From: Ascaphus truei
Taxonomy: Eukaryota; Chordata; Amphibia; Anura; Ascaphidae
Assembly: GCA_036426205.1 (NCBI GenBank)
Contig: CM071568.1
Coordinates: 227,300,777-227,364,776, forward strand
DNA: 64,000 bases
Direction: 5' to 3'
Part shown: piece by piece, positions 31,417 to 44,000 of the stretch
How the letters are laid out: the number at the start of each line of letters is the position of its first letter
Position numbering within the stretch: position 1 is the stretch's first letter
Translations under genes and position numbers: made by a program
Notes under the pieces: model-generated
Databases searched by the model: none
The model's input: the letters and a program-made list of their open reading frames with translations, nothing else
What the model was told of the DNA's origin: nothing

Positions 31417-32195
31417 GGTCCCGTTGCACGCGTCCGCACGGCTGGCTTGCTTGCCGGCGGCGCGTGCAACTCGCTGTACCGCGATCTGCGGTCTACAGGC
31501 TACTTTTCTCGGAGCGGGGGGGGCGTGGCCAAACGGGTCGGGGGGGCGTGGCCATGACGTGAGGGGGCGCGGCCATGACGTGAGGGGCCGGAGCGGGAGG
31601 TGGGCGGGAGTGGGAGGATTGACAGGGAGGGGGGGGCGTGGCTTGAGCGGAGGGACCCGCTACTCTTCCCCCCCCTCCCTCCACGGGCTGCCACGGGCTG
31701 CAGGTAAGTAAAAAAAACACACACACGCAGGCACTCATACATACATACACACAACAAACACAGGCAGGCACTCACGCACTCTACACCCCACACCCACCAC
31801 ACACACAGACAGAGACAGGCACGCACGCACTCATACACACACAGACAGACAGACAGGCACGCACACAGACAGGCACACACACACACAGGCAGGCACGCAC
31901 GCACTCAGACACACACACAGAGAGGCACTCACGCTGCTTTCACTCCACACTCCTCCCCGCTCCCCGAAGCCTCTCCTCCTCCCGCAGCCTCCCCTCCCCA
32001 TTGGCTCACAGCCACACCACGTGACGCGTCAACGCTAGGAAACACCATTCTCTGGTGTCTCCAGCGGCTGACGCGCCACAGCGTGTAGTCAGCTGTGCAG
32101 CCAGTGGGGACCGGGACCGGCTCGCGAGGATTCCCCTGCTGGTGGGGAACTCGCTACATTGCCGCCCGCGCCAACGAGCGCAGCGGGTCCCAGGC
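31417..32195. mobile_element. Candidate CpG-rich TAA-flanked MITE with microsatellite
   Basis: The left end reads GGTCCCGTTGCACGCG and the right end CGCAGCGGGTCCCAGGCC, partly inverted. TAA lies on both sides (31414-31416, 32196-32198). The interior has CpG-rich repeats (GGGGGCGTGGC words) and a long CA/CAGG microsatellite at about 31710-31925. The ends match only moderately, so the boundaries are provisional. Confidence 0.4.
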
Positions 32196-32735
32196 CTAAT
32201 TCCATACTAGTTGCTTAAGCACTGGAGCGCAGTTTTTCCTCAATGAAGCATTTGTTAAATAAAGTAATGAAAAAGTATATGGTTCAGAGGTTATAAATGC
32301 GTACAAAAGTTTGAAATATCATACTTTAAAAAATGAACACAAATTAAATTACAACAATCTTGTTGCTGTTCTTCTCCTAAACCTTTGGTGACCCGACCTC
32401 TCTGGAAAACTAGTAGAAGAGTTTTGCTATAATAGCTTGCAATCTAATTTGTGGTGCTTTGGGCACAAGGAGATAAAGTTGACTTGTTATGGTCAGAAGT
32501 AGTTTCTGTTATCTCTCCTCTTTCCTTTTTTTGGTCACATCTGCTTCTCCACAGCATCATTGTAGTAGTATTGTAAACGTACCTTCATAGTATTATTGTA
32601 CTATGGACCTCCAAAGTATCAGTATCCTATGGGCACATTCTCTATTACAGTTACTCTATATTTATATCTACTATCTATATTTTACTCTGCCCCAAAGAGT
32701 TGTCTGTACATGTTGATTTTCGAGGTCCCCTATTT

Positions 32736-32972
32736 TATAATAATAATAATGTGCATGTATAGCCCTGCTAGTTTTACGTAGCACTTTACAGAGACATTTT
32801 GCAGGCACAGGTCCCTGCCCCGTGGAGCTTACAATCTATGTTGTTGGTGACTGAGGCACAGGGAGATAAGATGACTTGCCAAAGGTCACAAGGAGCCGAC
32901 ACTGGGAATTGAACCAGGTTCCCCTGCTTCAAACTCAGTGCCAGTCAGTGTCTTTACTCACTGAGCCGTTCC
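32736..32972 (-). mobile_element. CORE/MIR-like SINE with L2-type tail
   Basis: On the minus strand it contains TTCAATTCCCAGTGTCGGCT (promoter and box-B region), CCTTTGGCAAGTCATCTTAT and CTGTGCCTCAGT, which are the CORE-SINE/MIR landmarks. An L2-like tail follows with AGATTGTAAGCTCCACGGGG and CAGGGACCTG, then an ATT-rich end at about 32740. It is a tRNA-derived retroposon mobilised by an L2-type LINE. Confidence 0.75.
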
Positions 32973-35131
32973 TTCTTATTTATTAAAATGAAACAAGTGA
33001 TAAACAGCAAGTTGCATAGTGACAGTTTTTAATGTAGGGTGATGTTTCTAACTGGTCACAAATAATGGGATTATTATTGGAAAATATTTTTTTTTTAAAA
33101 TGCATGCTTCATTACAAAAGCATGTTAACGAGTTGCATTAAACTGTAAAAATGTGAGACCTAATGATCTCAAAAATATTTATAATATCCTTGAAATTGTA
33201 AGATTAGTATTTTCTAGTGAAAAATCGTTTGAAAGGATCAAGTCACTATAAAAGAACTGAAACTAAATGTACCTAAACATTAACAGTGTTACAAAGGAAA
33301 CAAGACAAACAGGCACAGTATCTCACTTACTGCAGCAGGCATACTTGGCTTACTGTTTTTTTGACTGCCCATCAATGGGCAACTAAGATTAACATTTGGG
33401 AGTCAATTGACCAGTTCCTAAAACTATGCTTCAGCAACTGGTGATCTAAGTTGCTAATTTGTGTTGATGCAGTCCTTGGTGTCTACTTGTATTCCCTGGC
33501 ACCTTTTTGTAAAGATTCCTGTTTTCTAAGATTGTAGGAATGTAGTAAAGTGACTTCCTGCTGCTATTTGTCCTTTTTTTTCCTCTCTCTCAAAATGACG
33601 TGCATGACGGTGAATCTTAGTGCGTTTGATGGAAACAGTGCTTGATGACATTTATTCTTATAAAGTGTACAAAATGCACATCATTGTACACTGTTAAGAA
33701 TAGCCGTTTGGGGCATTACTAGTAAATCATCCTTTCATGAAGGGTGAGTATAGTATTAGCCTGGTTATCGCATGATGTATTGTGTTGTATTTTGTTTCAG
33801 CTTGTAAGGACCTATTTTTGGAATAGAAAAGGCTTACTTGAATGCTCTTAGAAACAATGTAGTACTATATCTTTTACTCATTGCAATAGTATGATTGGGA
33901 TTTACGTAATCAAACCTTTATAGTTAAGAGGTGTTGGCTGATGGTTGTTTTAATAGTCTAAGATGAGCATTCTTTTTAGAGCAGGACAGTAACACTTGGC
34001 GTCTTCCAAACCTATTTAACCAATTTTAACATGTTGTTTTATGACTTTGACATATGTTTGTACTGTAAGGATGTGTAAACTGTGATCACTTGATGTTTCA
34101 TCGCTTCTGTTGTTTACATTTTACATTAAGTATGGCATTTTAACTTTCCATTACAGAAGGCACATGCATTTGTTTGGGGTGTGTTAGGGCTGCTGTGTTG
34201 CAATCCCATTAAATGAGGTTGCCTAGCACGACCGTGAAAGATGCTCGTATATGAACATGTGTTTGTTCATATATATCCTCTCGGGCCAAAGGGGGTAATT
34301 TAATTGTAAACCAACATCTTCAGTTAATTGTTGCCGTTACTGCTGCCTTTTCTATGTGTATTGGTAGAAGTAGCTCTAGTATATAAAGTAAAGTATATGC
34401 TATTGAAATTTATTTTAAATTGCATGTTTCAGGATAGGTGCCTGGGCAACAGCTAGAAAATAAACATTGACACTTTTATTATAACTTTTACACCGCAGTT
34501 TAATCATTATGCTAAGAGATAATGGGGACAGGCAGGAGTGCAGATCTGTCTGAGATGTGAATGTGCTCACAAGTGGTATTTTTATTTGCTGTACACTATG
34601 GTTGGAGGGGATTTGTCACTTTTTTTACAGCATAACTTGTTTTGATTTATTTGGAGTTTGTTTGCCAATTCTGTGAGGGACATTCAGTCAGAATAATGAT
34701 TTGTGTTATTGAGGCTGTTACAAAAATGTAATGTATAGCAGTGAGGAGTGGTATGTTGACTGTTAAATCGCGTTTTGATTTATTGTTGTAAACTGTAAAA
34801 TGAGAATAATCTTTGTAAATCCATAGAGTGTAAGTGCTCTGAGCTGCAGGAATTGGAAACAAATGCGTTTCGTCATATTGCATTGTGAGATCTCCGGAAC
34901 TCCGCGACCAACTCCTTAGATCGGACAGTTAATGTAGGAAATGTATTGTGTGTGTGTGTGTGTGTGTGTCTTGGATTAATATGCCATTGCTGTCTAACCG
35001 TTAGATTCAGTTAGATTTAAAGTACATTCCACTATGAATAGATTCCTGTTATGAATAGTACTTTAATTTGTAGCTTTTATAAATCCATATGGGATACTGT
35101 ATGCACAGCTCCTTTTTAAATATATATGGAA
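32973..35131. other. Unassigned AT-rich DNA
   Basis: The only clear feature is a (GT)n microsatellite at about 34950-34968. I see no splice-bounded exon. The frame at 34647-34883 has no recognisable motif. Confidence 0.45.
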
Positions 35132-35620
35132 CTAGCTGAAAGTACCAGCATTGCTCAGGAATTCTATGAAATCCAAAAATTCGGAGATTTATAAATGGAT
35201 AATTACTTTTTTATTTTCTTTATGCAAAATCCCCGGTTAAAACAACAACTCCACCCATAATAGTTTCATTGCTTCTGAGGCCCAGTAGTGTTCGATTGAG
35301 AGCCTCTAATGCGTGTTTGTGGGACATTTGTACTCATCCCAAACAATGACTTCACACTCTTGAAGAACTTTGTCTGCTCCTGTATTTTTGCTAATGTTGC
35401 AATTTGGGTTTAGAGAGTGACCAATATTAAGTGATAGTTTGAGGGTTTGTATAATGATCATGTCATTTGTGAATTGTATCCAAGCATAGACAAAAACCGG
35501 TTCCTTGATCTCGGAAACCATCATGCAAAATTTGGTTACGATGTCTTAAGAGGTGTCCAAATACATAGCAAACAGACAAAACAATGTTCCAAAATATGAG
35601 GTGTGTTTGAAACGCTGACG
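35132..35620 (-). mobile_element. Helitron fragment: PIF1-type helicase and 3' end
   Basis: Read on the minus strand the frame gives CNISKNTGADKVLQECEVIV then WDE (Walker B). After a frameshift it continues HKHALEALNRTLLGLRSNET then IMGGVVVLTGDF. These are consecutive blocks of the Helitron rolling-circle helicase domain. The element then ends in CAGCTAG followed by T at 35131, the expected CTAG 3' terminus inserted at an AT site. A weakened hairpin (CCTGAGC..GCTGG) lies just inside. The Rep domain and most of the helicase are absent, so the copy is a truncated relic. Confidence 0.8.
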
Positions 35621-35730
35621 TCTTATGAAGGAATACAATTAAATGGTTTAGATACCAGCAAATGGGATTTGTGAGATCCAAGCTCTTCTAGACAACATTT
35701 GCCACCAGTAACATTTCTGCACATATACTT

Positions 35731-36140
35731 TTTTTTTTTTTTTTTAAATCTCAATTTTTTATTGAAGTTTTCCACTTTGGGGTACAGAAGAAAGAATGAC
35801 AAGTGGTAAGTCATAATACCACAAGACTAGAAACCACATTTTGGAAACATAAGTGTGGAGGGAGATGATCACCTGGGTACCTCACCCCCTGTTCATTAGT
35901 ATTTTATTAACATTTTCCACATTTGGGATACAGAACAGAGAGGGATATTGGGAAAAACATTCAGATGGGGTTGGAAATGATATCTAGGATAAGAACAAGT
36001 GAGGAAAGACATCCCGGGGGGGGGGGGGGGGGGGGGGGGAGGGGCATCCAGGGATGGTGGTGTCCTCTCCCCTTCACCTTTCATGTCAACCTTCTATTCT
36101 GAGTTCTGCTCTTTAGGTTGTGGGGTAGGAATAGTTCCTG
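35731..36140 (-). mobile_element. Probable 3' UTR of the Tx1/L1-like LINE, minus strand
   Basis: A T run (35731-35746) followed by TTTTTTATTGAAGTTTTCCA looks like the poly-A end of a minus-strand LINE. A second, similar TTTTATTAACATTTTCCACA start lies at about 35900. The G tract at 36018-36039 marks the beginning of the large duplicated segment. The assignment to the Tx1-like element beyond the CR1 insertion is inferred from order and orientation. Confidence 0.45.
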
Positions 36141-37410
36141 TTACATAGTTACATAGTTACATAGTAGATGAGGTTGAAAAAAGACGTATGTCCATCAAGT
36201 TCAACCTATGCTAAATTTAGACAACAGATACTTTATTCTATATACTTACTTATTAATCCCATTCCCCATTAAGGGGAAAAATTAATTCCTTCCTGACTCC
36301 AAGAATTGGCAATCGGATTAATCCCTGGATCAACATCCTTCCCATGTATACTTATTTGGTATATCCCTGTATACCTTTCCCATCTAAAAAGATGTCCAAC
36401 CTTTTTTTGAACAAATCTATTGTATCTGCCATCACAGTCTCCATGGGTAATGAATTCCACATTTTAACTGCCCTTACTGTAAAGAACCCTTTCCTTTGTT
36501 GCTGGTGAAATTTCCTTTCCTCCAACCTTAAGGGATGGCCCGAGTCCTTTGTACTGCCCATGGGATGAATAGTTCTTTTGAAAGCTCCTTGTATTGTCCC
36601 TGAATATATTTGTATATAGTTATCATATCCCCTCTTAGACGCCTCTTTTCTAATGTAAATAAATGTAATTTAGCTAGCCTCTCCTCATAAGTTAGAATGT
36701 CCACCCCCTTTATTAATTTGGTGGCTCTTCTCTGCACTCTCTCTAGTTCCATAATGTCTTTTCTTAGGATTGGTGCCCCAAATTGTACTCCATATTCAAG
36801 GTGTGGTCTTACTAATGCTTTGTAAAGGGGAATAATTATGTTTACTTCCCTTCCATCCATTGCCCGTTTGATGCAAGATAAGATCTTATTTCCTTTGCAG
36901 CTACTGCATGACATTGGGCACTATTGCTAAGCCTGCTGTCTACAAGCACTCCTAAATCCTTCTCCATCAAGGATTCCCCCAATATATCTCCGTTTAATTT
37001 GTAAGTCGCCTTTTTGTTCTTGCATCCCAAATGCATAACCTTACATTTATCTGTATTAAACCTCATTTGCCATTTACCTGCCCACGTTTCCAGTCTCTCC
37101 AAGTCCTTCTGAAGAGAAATTACATCCTGCTCTGATTCTATTACCTTACACAATTTAGTATCATCAGCAAAGATGGAGACTTTGCTCTNNNNNNNNNNNN
37201 NNNNNNNNNNNNNNNNNNNNNNNNNNNNNNNNNNNNTGATCCCAACCTCAAGGTCATTAATAAACAAGTTAAAAAGCAGGGGTCCCAGTACCGATCTTGA
37301 GGTACTCCACTCACACTTTAGCCCAACCTGAAAAAGTCCATTTATGACAACCCTCTGTTGTGTCTTTAACCATTTTCAATCGGTGCATATATTATTACTG
37401 AGTCCAATTT
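36141..37410 (-). pseudogene. CR1-type LINE ORF2 C-terminus, copy 1
   Basis: On the minus strand the pieces FINDLEVGI, SKVSIFADDTKL, KWQMRFNTDKCKVMHLG, ALVRPHLEYGVQF, LERVQRRATKLIKG, RLRGDMITIYKYI and FFTVRAVKMWNSLPMETV follow in order. They are reverse-transcriptase and C-terminal blocks of CR1 with catalytic FADD. The 3' end carries three copies of the octamer CTATGTAA, and short tandem octamers are the usual CR1 terminus. The N run 37189-37236 lies inside it. One frameshift separates the two main frames. The copy is 5' truncated. Confidence 0.88.
37189..37236. other. Assembly gap (48 N)
   Basis: The bases on either side, TTTGCTCT and TGATCCC, are directly adjacent in the second copy (about 51177-51191). 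The true gap length is therefore probably zero. Sequence quality drops right after it. Confidence 0.95.
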
Positions 37411-37984
37411 CTTTATTTTTACACCAACCTCTTGTGTGAAACCGTAACGACGTTCTTTATTCTCATCGGGTCTCTCCTTAATTAACCTCTGGGTCGGGCC
37501 TACCAGGTCGTGGGTTTTAGATTCTGGCTGTCCGTGATAAGCCAAGGGTCCCATATTTTGTAGTGTGTTTTTCGTGTGTGCCTCAGAAATGCTGTCATCT
37601 GTCCATGTCATGATGTCATTTATCCTTTTTACTATTGTATTCATGGAAAGGGCTACTGTGTTTTTCAAGCTGCCGCAATTGTGCATCTGGTTGCTGTGAG
37701 TATATGAGAGCAGAGTTTACCTTGGTGTGGCATCGGTGTTTAGATTGGCTTGGCTAAAGAAAGTTTACTGGTTCTATGACGATCGTGGTCTCTAGACTAT
37801 CGTGGTCTCTATTTCGTCCAACCAGTCTCTAACCTTGACCAATACCGTACTATTTTGGGACACGTCCACCAATATGGAGCATATCTCCTACTTGTCCCTT
37901 CCCTCCAACACTGATCTGGGTATCCGGGGTAGATCTTGCTTAATTTTTGGGGAGTCGGGTACCATCTACTGTAAATAGTACCCC

Positions 37985-38650
37985 TTTGAGTGAAACTTCT
38001 TTGATGGCAAACTCCAGATATTCATAAGAAAAAATCCTTGCGTTTTAATAATGAAAACGTAACCAAATGACGTCATACTACTAATGGGCGCGCGCGCCGT
38101 CACGCTCATGAAACAAAAAACCCAAAAAACATTTCAAGCCACACGGAGGTTACACTATACGCATGCGCAGAAGAGGTTGTGGCGCGCGGTGCACATGCAC
38201 AGAACCCATTAGTCACCCCCCACATTCGCACATGCACAGTACCGGCCTCGCCACACAGCGCTGGCGGACAGCCTGCCTCGGCGCCCGCTCATCGCGCAGG
38301 ATCAACAGCTTGGGAGACAGATGCACCATAATCAGGCACAGACACAGAGGCACACACACAGAGAGACGCATACAGACACAGGCACACACACAGAGACCAT
38401 ACACACCAGAGGCATAAAGGTGCGCGCAGCAACAGAGGAAGTTAGTAAACTATATAAGTGCAAATAGCTAAAACAGGTGTGTGCCCCGCACGCGCGTTCT
38501 AATCAAAACTTTGCGTTTTGTCACTGACATGTGTGAATTTTGTAATTAAAATCAAAACACAATCACAAATACAATCTGGGACAAAACAATGACCAAAGAC
38601 GACGTTTCACTTAAAATGCTTGTGCTCAGCACACAACTGTTTTATGCATT
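37985..38650. mobile_element. MITE-like insertion in Tx1/L1-like LINE, copy 1
   Basis: This is the counterpart of 51950-52620: a non-coding block with GAGTGAAACTTC near its left and GTTTCACTT near its right, CpG-rich sequence and CACACA runs inside. Confidence 0.45.
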
Positions 38651-39224
38651 TTCCTTTGTTTTGATACATTTTATGTCTTTACTATTCCGTATGTCCTCTC
38701 GATACTCTTTTGGGATTTCTGTTGCATTGTCTTGTTCCCATCCCTCCATATAATTAAGATTCTGTATTTTTCTGTCACTAGTTGTTTTTAGAGAGCAGAC
38801 GAGTCCCTTTTGGTATCTCCTCCTAGCTTCTTACAACAATTTCAATCTGTCCTTTTTGAGTTACAGATCTTGTTTGATATTCGTTTTTAAAGTATCTTAC
38901 TTGCATTTACTTAAACAGTCTGTGGCGGGGAAGGGATATGGAGTATTTTTTGACTCCTCCCCTAATGCCATTGATTTTACCGTTATTCGTACATACCACC
39001 TCTCTTATGCGTTTTTCCCCCCATTGCCTCACAAGTTGATTTTTCCCCCATTCACATTGAAAGTTAGATTTCCCAACAGTTGGGATCATTAGGGGAGAAC
39101 TATGTTGTTGTGATACTGTTATTTGGATTGACGCGCTCTCTATATCTTTAAAGACAGTCCTCTATTGGTAATTCAGTGTATATTAGGTTAGGTTTATAAG
39201 TTGGTCCTTGGTGTGTAGCCATAG

Positions 39225-39621
39225 GCCGAGTCCATAGAAGGACCAGTCAAGCCGTGAGCCGTGCGGACGGCTCCGCGCTGAGCACTGACATCCTCCATAG
39301 GATTCTTTAGAGGCAGGCTCACGCGACGTCGAGCGTGCTAGGCTCTGGAGTTTTTCAGCGACAGCAAACTTTTCGAGCGCTGTCGGCTTGCTGAAAAACA
39401 TGCCAATCAGCGCGGAGCAGCATCAACGTGTTGACGTCGGTTTCGTACGGGCGATTGGCCAGGACGGCTGTCCTGCCCCTGCTCCCTCAGTCCTCCTCCC
39501 CCGCCTCCCGATCGCGGCCTGATGGCTCGCCTGCATGGGATGAACCGCGCAGATTTCAGCAGGCCGAGCCTCAGCGTCCGCACGCCTGCGTCCCCTGACG
39601 CCCATCACCCCTCTATGCCCC
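39225..39621. mobile_element. CpG-rich MITE with 8-bp duplication, copy 1
   Basis: AGCCATAG flanks it on both sides (39217-39224 and 39622-39629). It is the counterpart of 53197-53584 and carries the same GCCGAGTCCATAGAAGG left end. Confidence 0.65.
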
Positions 39622-41050
39622 AGCCATAGTTCTCAATGGCAGCGATATGTTCCCAGGAAACGGATTTTCAATCTCTACCACTAGTCTGCAGGTCTGTGTT
39701 GAGCCCCACAGTACCTATTTGTTTCAGGTGGGAGCTAGATAGTTTCTTTTGTGTTTGTTACTGCTAAGCCCTCATTTTTTGAGGAATAATCTTGCCCTTG
39801 CTATTCTTGGCCTCTTGTTCGCCATATAAATTCAAAGCATATTTATTTGTACAGTCAGGTCCCTCAAGTCTTATAGGGGATCGGGGATAGAAGAGGTCTG
39901 AACAACCATAGAGTAGGCGAGGGAGTATTCATTTTCAAATTAATCTTTCAGCCCATTCATGAATCTGATAGATTTGTCCACATGAGGACACTTTCTGATT
40001 TTGCGACTAGTATCTGGGGAGGTTATGTTTTATATAGCGTTTTGGAGGAGCAAGTCAGATATACATGCCTAAATATTTTAATCAGGTCCTTTCCACCTAT
40101 TTTAAAAATGTAGTTGTATGAGCTTTAGTTCACTCTGGGAAGCATCAGTGTTCACAGCCTCCTGATTTTGTCTGAATTTATCTTGTGCCTGCTAGTAAAC
40201 CGAATTCTGTCCAGCTCGTAGCGTAAGTTATGCAATGTTGTACAGGGGCTTGGTAAACGTTTAGCATTATGTCACCAGCAAATACAGGATTGTGTATTCT
40301 TTTTCCTCAATCTTTACCCCTATGGTATGCTGGGTTCTCCTGCTTTGCCATGTCCAGGGTGTGTGTTTTAACACAACCAACAGAGCAGGGGACCAGAGGG
40401 ACACTCCTGTTCCTCGTTACCCTTTTTAATCTGGACTACGTCAGAGCTTGCTCCCATAATTTAGTAGAGGTGAAGGTACAGACCACTAATTCCCTCCAAA
40501 ATTTGGCCCCCGGAATCTGAAAACTCCCATGTCACCTCAGAAAAGTCCCAATCTATACTGTCACAGGCTTTCTTCGTGTCTAGCTTTCTTTAGAGGATTG
40601 CGTTGTCCTTTGTTTTTGTGTTTTTTGTTTACCTCTCTACTGTATGATAGTTAACGATTTTCCTTGTGTTTTCCGAAGGTTTGCCTATTGGTTAAAAACC
40701 CTACCTCAGGTCTTGGTGTATTCGCACTCAGTAAGAAACACTATAATTAATTTGTTTGATAAGACCTTACTGTATATTTTGAGGGTCAAATTGCAGGGAA
40801 ACATTGGGGTCTTGTTAGCGTCCACATCTGAGAGGGTCTTTCCACTTCCTTATGTATTATGCACTCACTAATTTACTAGAAAATTTATGCTCTAACCAAA
40901 AGCACAGAGTAAGTCTAGAACTCCTAAACTGTAGGGCATGCTAGATTTCCGTTCCTGTATGGCAGCAGTGTGCAATGTAATTTTTGATCAGTGTGTTCAA
41001 ATTTCTTTCTTCATAACAGCAATAGCCTTGAGTTTTCCTGAGGGGAGATG

Positions 41051-44000
41051 GCTGGGATGGTTAATGAGACAGAGTAGTCTTATTTGTCATTTACTTTAAA
41101 ACGTTTCTTTATAAAAAGTTGCGTCCTGAATAACATTACATTGTGTGGAAACTTTTATTGTTATACCCGTCCTCTAATGATGTGTTTTTCGACAAATCGC
41201 CCTGTTTTTAGGGGAGGGATGTTGCAACTTATTTTTGTAGTTCTTGGAGGCGGTTTCCGCCAACACGGGAGACTAAGGCCTCGGACACAGCTTACCGCTC
41301 GGCGTGCTGAGGTGCGCTGAGGTCGGGAAAGCGGGTGCTTCCCTGGCCTTTGCGGTTTGCTGTCCGATCTCTGTGTGCTGTCCGCCTGCGCAAGCATGGA
41401 GGGGGTTGTGCCGCCAGGGGGGAGGGCGGGCTGGAAGATGGTGTCTCACCTTCTGCTTCCGATCCCTGTGCCTGCCTCCTGCCCGCGCGGGAGTGCAGGG
41501 GGTCGCGCCCTGGGGAAGGAGGACACCTTGTGGTTCCCGGAGGGGTACGAAGTGGTGGTACAGGAAGCGGTGGCTGAAGGTGGGGGAGGTGGGTAGTAGG
41601 GGTGGGGATGTGGGTGGGTGTGTGGTGGGGGTTGTGTGGGGTGTGTGTGGTGGTATATTTTAGTATATAAAATATGTTTGGTGGTTTTGGTGTGTGGGTG
41701 TGTGTGTGTGTGATGTGGGTGGGTGTGTGTGTGTGCTCCTTTCTCTTTATCCTTCTCTTCTTTTTGTGTGTGTCTTTCTTGTGGGGGTGTTTGGTGTGGT
41801 TGTGCTGTGTAGTTGGCGTAGTTGTGTCCCCCCTCCCACAAGTCCACCACAAGTCCCCCCTCCGTCTCCCTCTCTACTCCCCTGACCTCCATCTTCCCCC
41901 CCACCGCCCCCACTCACCCACCCCGCCACTCACCCCAACTCACCCTCTCCCGCCCCCCACCCACTCCCCTCTCCTGTGCCTGCAAAAATTCTCATGTAAA
42001 GTGCTATGTAACAAAGCCTAGCATCGAACTTACAAGAAACAAAGCCATTATTAATTTAAATAACACATTGAATTGTACACATTACATACACACCAAAATT
42101 AAATATACATTTGTCTTACAGTATTAGATATACAGAGTTGATATTTTAAATGAGTGTTAATATTTTAACATTAACTCAACAACACGTGCAACTGGAAAAG
42201 GTTTCATTATTAATTTCTGACTACTCTCCTTTTCTGCTGCTGCTGCTGCTCTGTCAGGTTTCTGTGCGGAAGATCAGTATGACCAGCAATGGACTGATAC
42301 ATATTGTCTCCATGCTCTGTGCACGGCTGTGGTGGGGGCAGTTCCTCACAAAGGGGTGTGTTGCCAGAGCCTTTACAGAAAAGAAGGGGGTGTGGCCTTC
42401 TAAAGGGTTGCTATAGAAACAAAAATCTCGTTACATTAGAAATACATAAAAATTCGTCTTTCAAAGTTGTTTTTAAAAAAAAGAAGTGCTACAAAGTGAT
42501 TTTCTCACGTACGAACTGTTTTATTAAAAAAAAAACACACATGCGGATTTGACTGACTGTAGTGTTTAAGGCACCATTTAGTGACCCAGTGCTGGCACGT
42601 TCTTATGCATGACCCTGCTATGTGTGGTAGTTTGTTTAATGAAGCACAGCTAAAGTTCTGATGCCACAGGCAAGGTACATGATACTAGGAAACTTTTGGG
42701 AAAGTTATTTTACAGTAACATACTTGACCTCCTGTCACGTTGAGTTTTAGTATGATTCATGGATGCATGCTGACCTGCTTTTCTTACATCTTGGCCATTC
42801 TCAGTACAGTCCTTCCTATATCGCCAAAATACAAAGGGAACTTTTGTAGACTGAAAGAGGGTTTCAGGAAAACGTTACATGTGTTTGATGTATCTTTGTG
42901 TGAAGGAAAAACCTATTCCCTTTGCAAGCTATTATAGAGTTGTAATGAGCTTCTCCATGAAAAACAACAAAATAAGCAAACAAGCGGTGGCTGGCTATAA
43001 TTCTTTTAAATTGGAGCCTAACCTCAAATGGCTCTCCATAAATAGCACCAAGACATAAAATAACGCTGCTTTCAGATACAGCGATCCAGGCTTGGATATG
43101 GCTTATTTATCATCTGTGTTTGAGATGCGATAAATATTTAAATAATAGTGATAAAAAAAAAAAAAGCACTGGCAGGTCTTTCAATAAAATGTGTGTGCGC
43201 TGGATCGTTAAAACAAAATTAAAGGCCAGTGGTGTTAATGAGAGAAAAATGGGATGACATAAATGGGAATAGGTTGTGTAGTTGGCATTTTATTCATGAA
43301 TCAAAAGGCTCCGTATATGCCTGTGGCTTGGAGATCTGACCAGGGAATGCACAGTACAAGAACATGCCGGAAGTGTTATTTGAGACAGCAGTTGTGGATA
43401 TTGCATTATACACTGCCATGGGTCTAAGCTGATAAATGTGTGAGTCAGTGTCTAATTTACAAATGTTATGTACCAGACTTCATCTTATCATTTGGACTAC
43501 GAAGTTGCAAAGCGTTTGCACCACCCTCTTTTACGTTGTGTTTTCGGTACCCTAAAGTGAAAAGTCTCCCATTCATCAGACAATGGTATTTGCAGTAGCA
43601 TTGGTGTGAATTTGAGCTATTAATGACCTACAAAAACTGTTCGAATGTCCTAGGGCATTGTGCCCAGCCGTTTCATGTCAAAGGCAGATTTGGTTTAATA
43701 ATGTATTACTGTGTAACAAGAGAAACTGAGTATATTCAATTTCAATAAGCATTGTGGCTTGGTGAGTTTATGTCCCCATTAAAATTGGGTTTAAAAAATA
43801 GTTGGTTTTTTTTTCCAAGCTCCTCTTGGTGGGGATTTGGTAGGGAAATTCCCTGCCTGAGAAATTTTCACTGCTTACATTGGTGGTCATTTTTAGCCCC
43901 ACTCTTTCTCTCCTCTCTCCCCCCCCCCCCCCCCCCCCCAGTTGGAGCATCCTATATTATTTAAGGCTCATACTTGCAATGTGTACAAGTATTTCCATGA

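Larger units (their letters stand above)
37411..41050 (-). pseudogene. Tx1/L1-like LINE ORF2, copy 1
   Basis: This is the counterpart of 51367-54990 with the same minus-strand order: the conserved C-terminal blocks near 37.4-37.9 kb and reverse-transcriptase remnants at about 40.2-40.9 kb. The frames are more broken than in copy 2. It is interrupted by the same two insertions (about 37985-38650 and 39225-39621). Confidence 0.7.

Noticed and set aside
32736..32972. tRNA gene suggested by a GGTTCAATTCCCAG-like box B
   Set aside because: The flanks match a CORE/MIR-like SINE with an L2 tail, and no cloverleaf is possible.
41292..42021. Frames of 115-186 codons around 41.3-42.0 kb
   Set aside because: They overlap on both strands in GT/CA-rich low-complexity sequence. 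The equivalent region of copy 2 does not conserve them.
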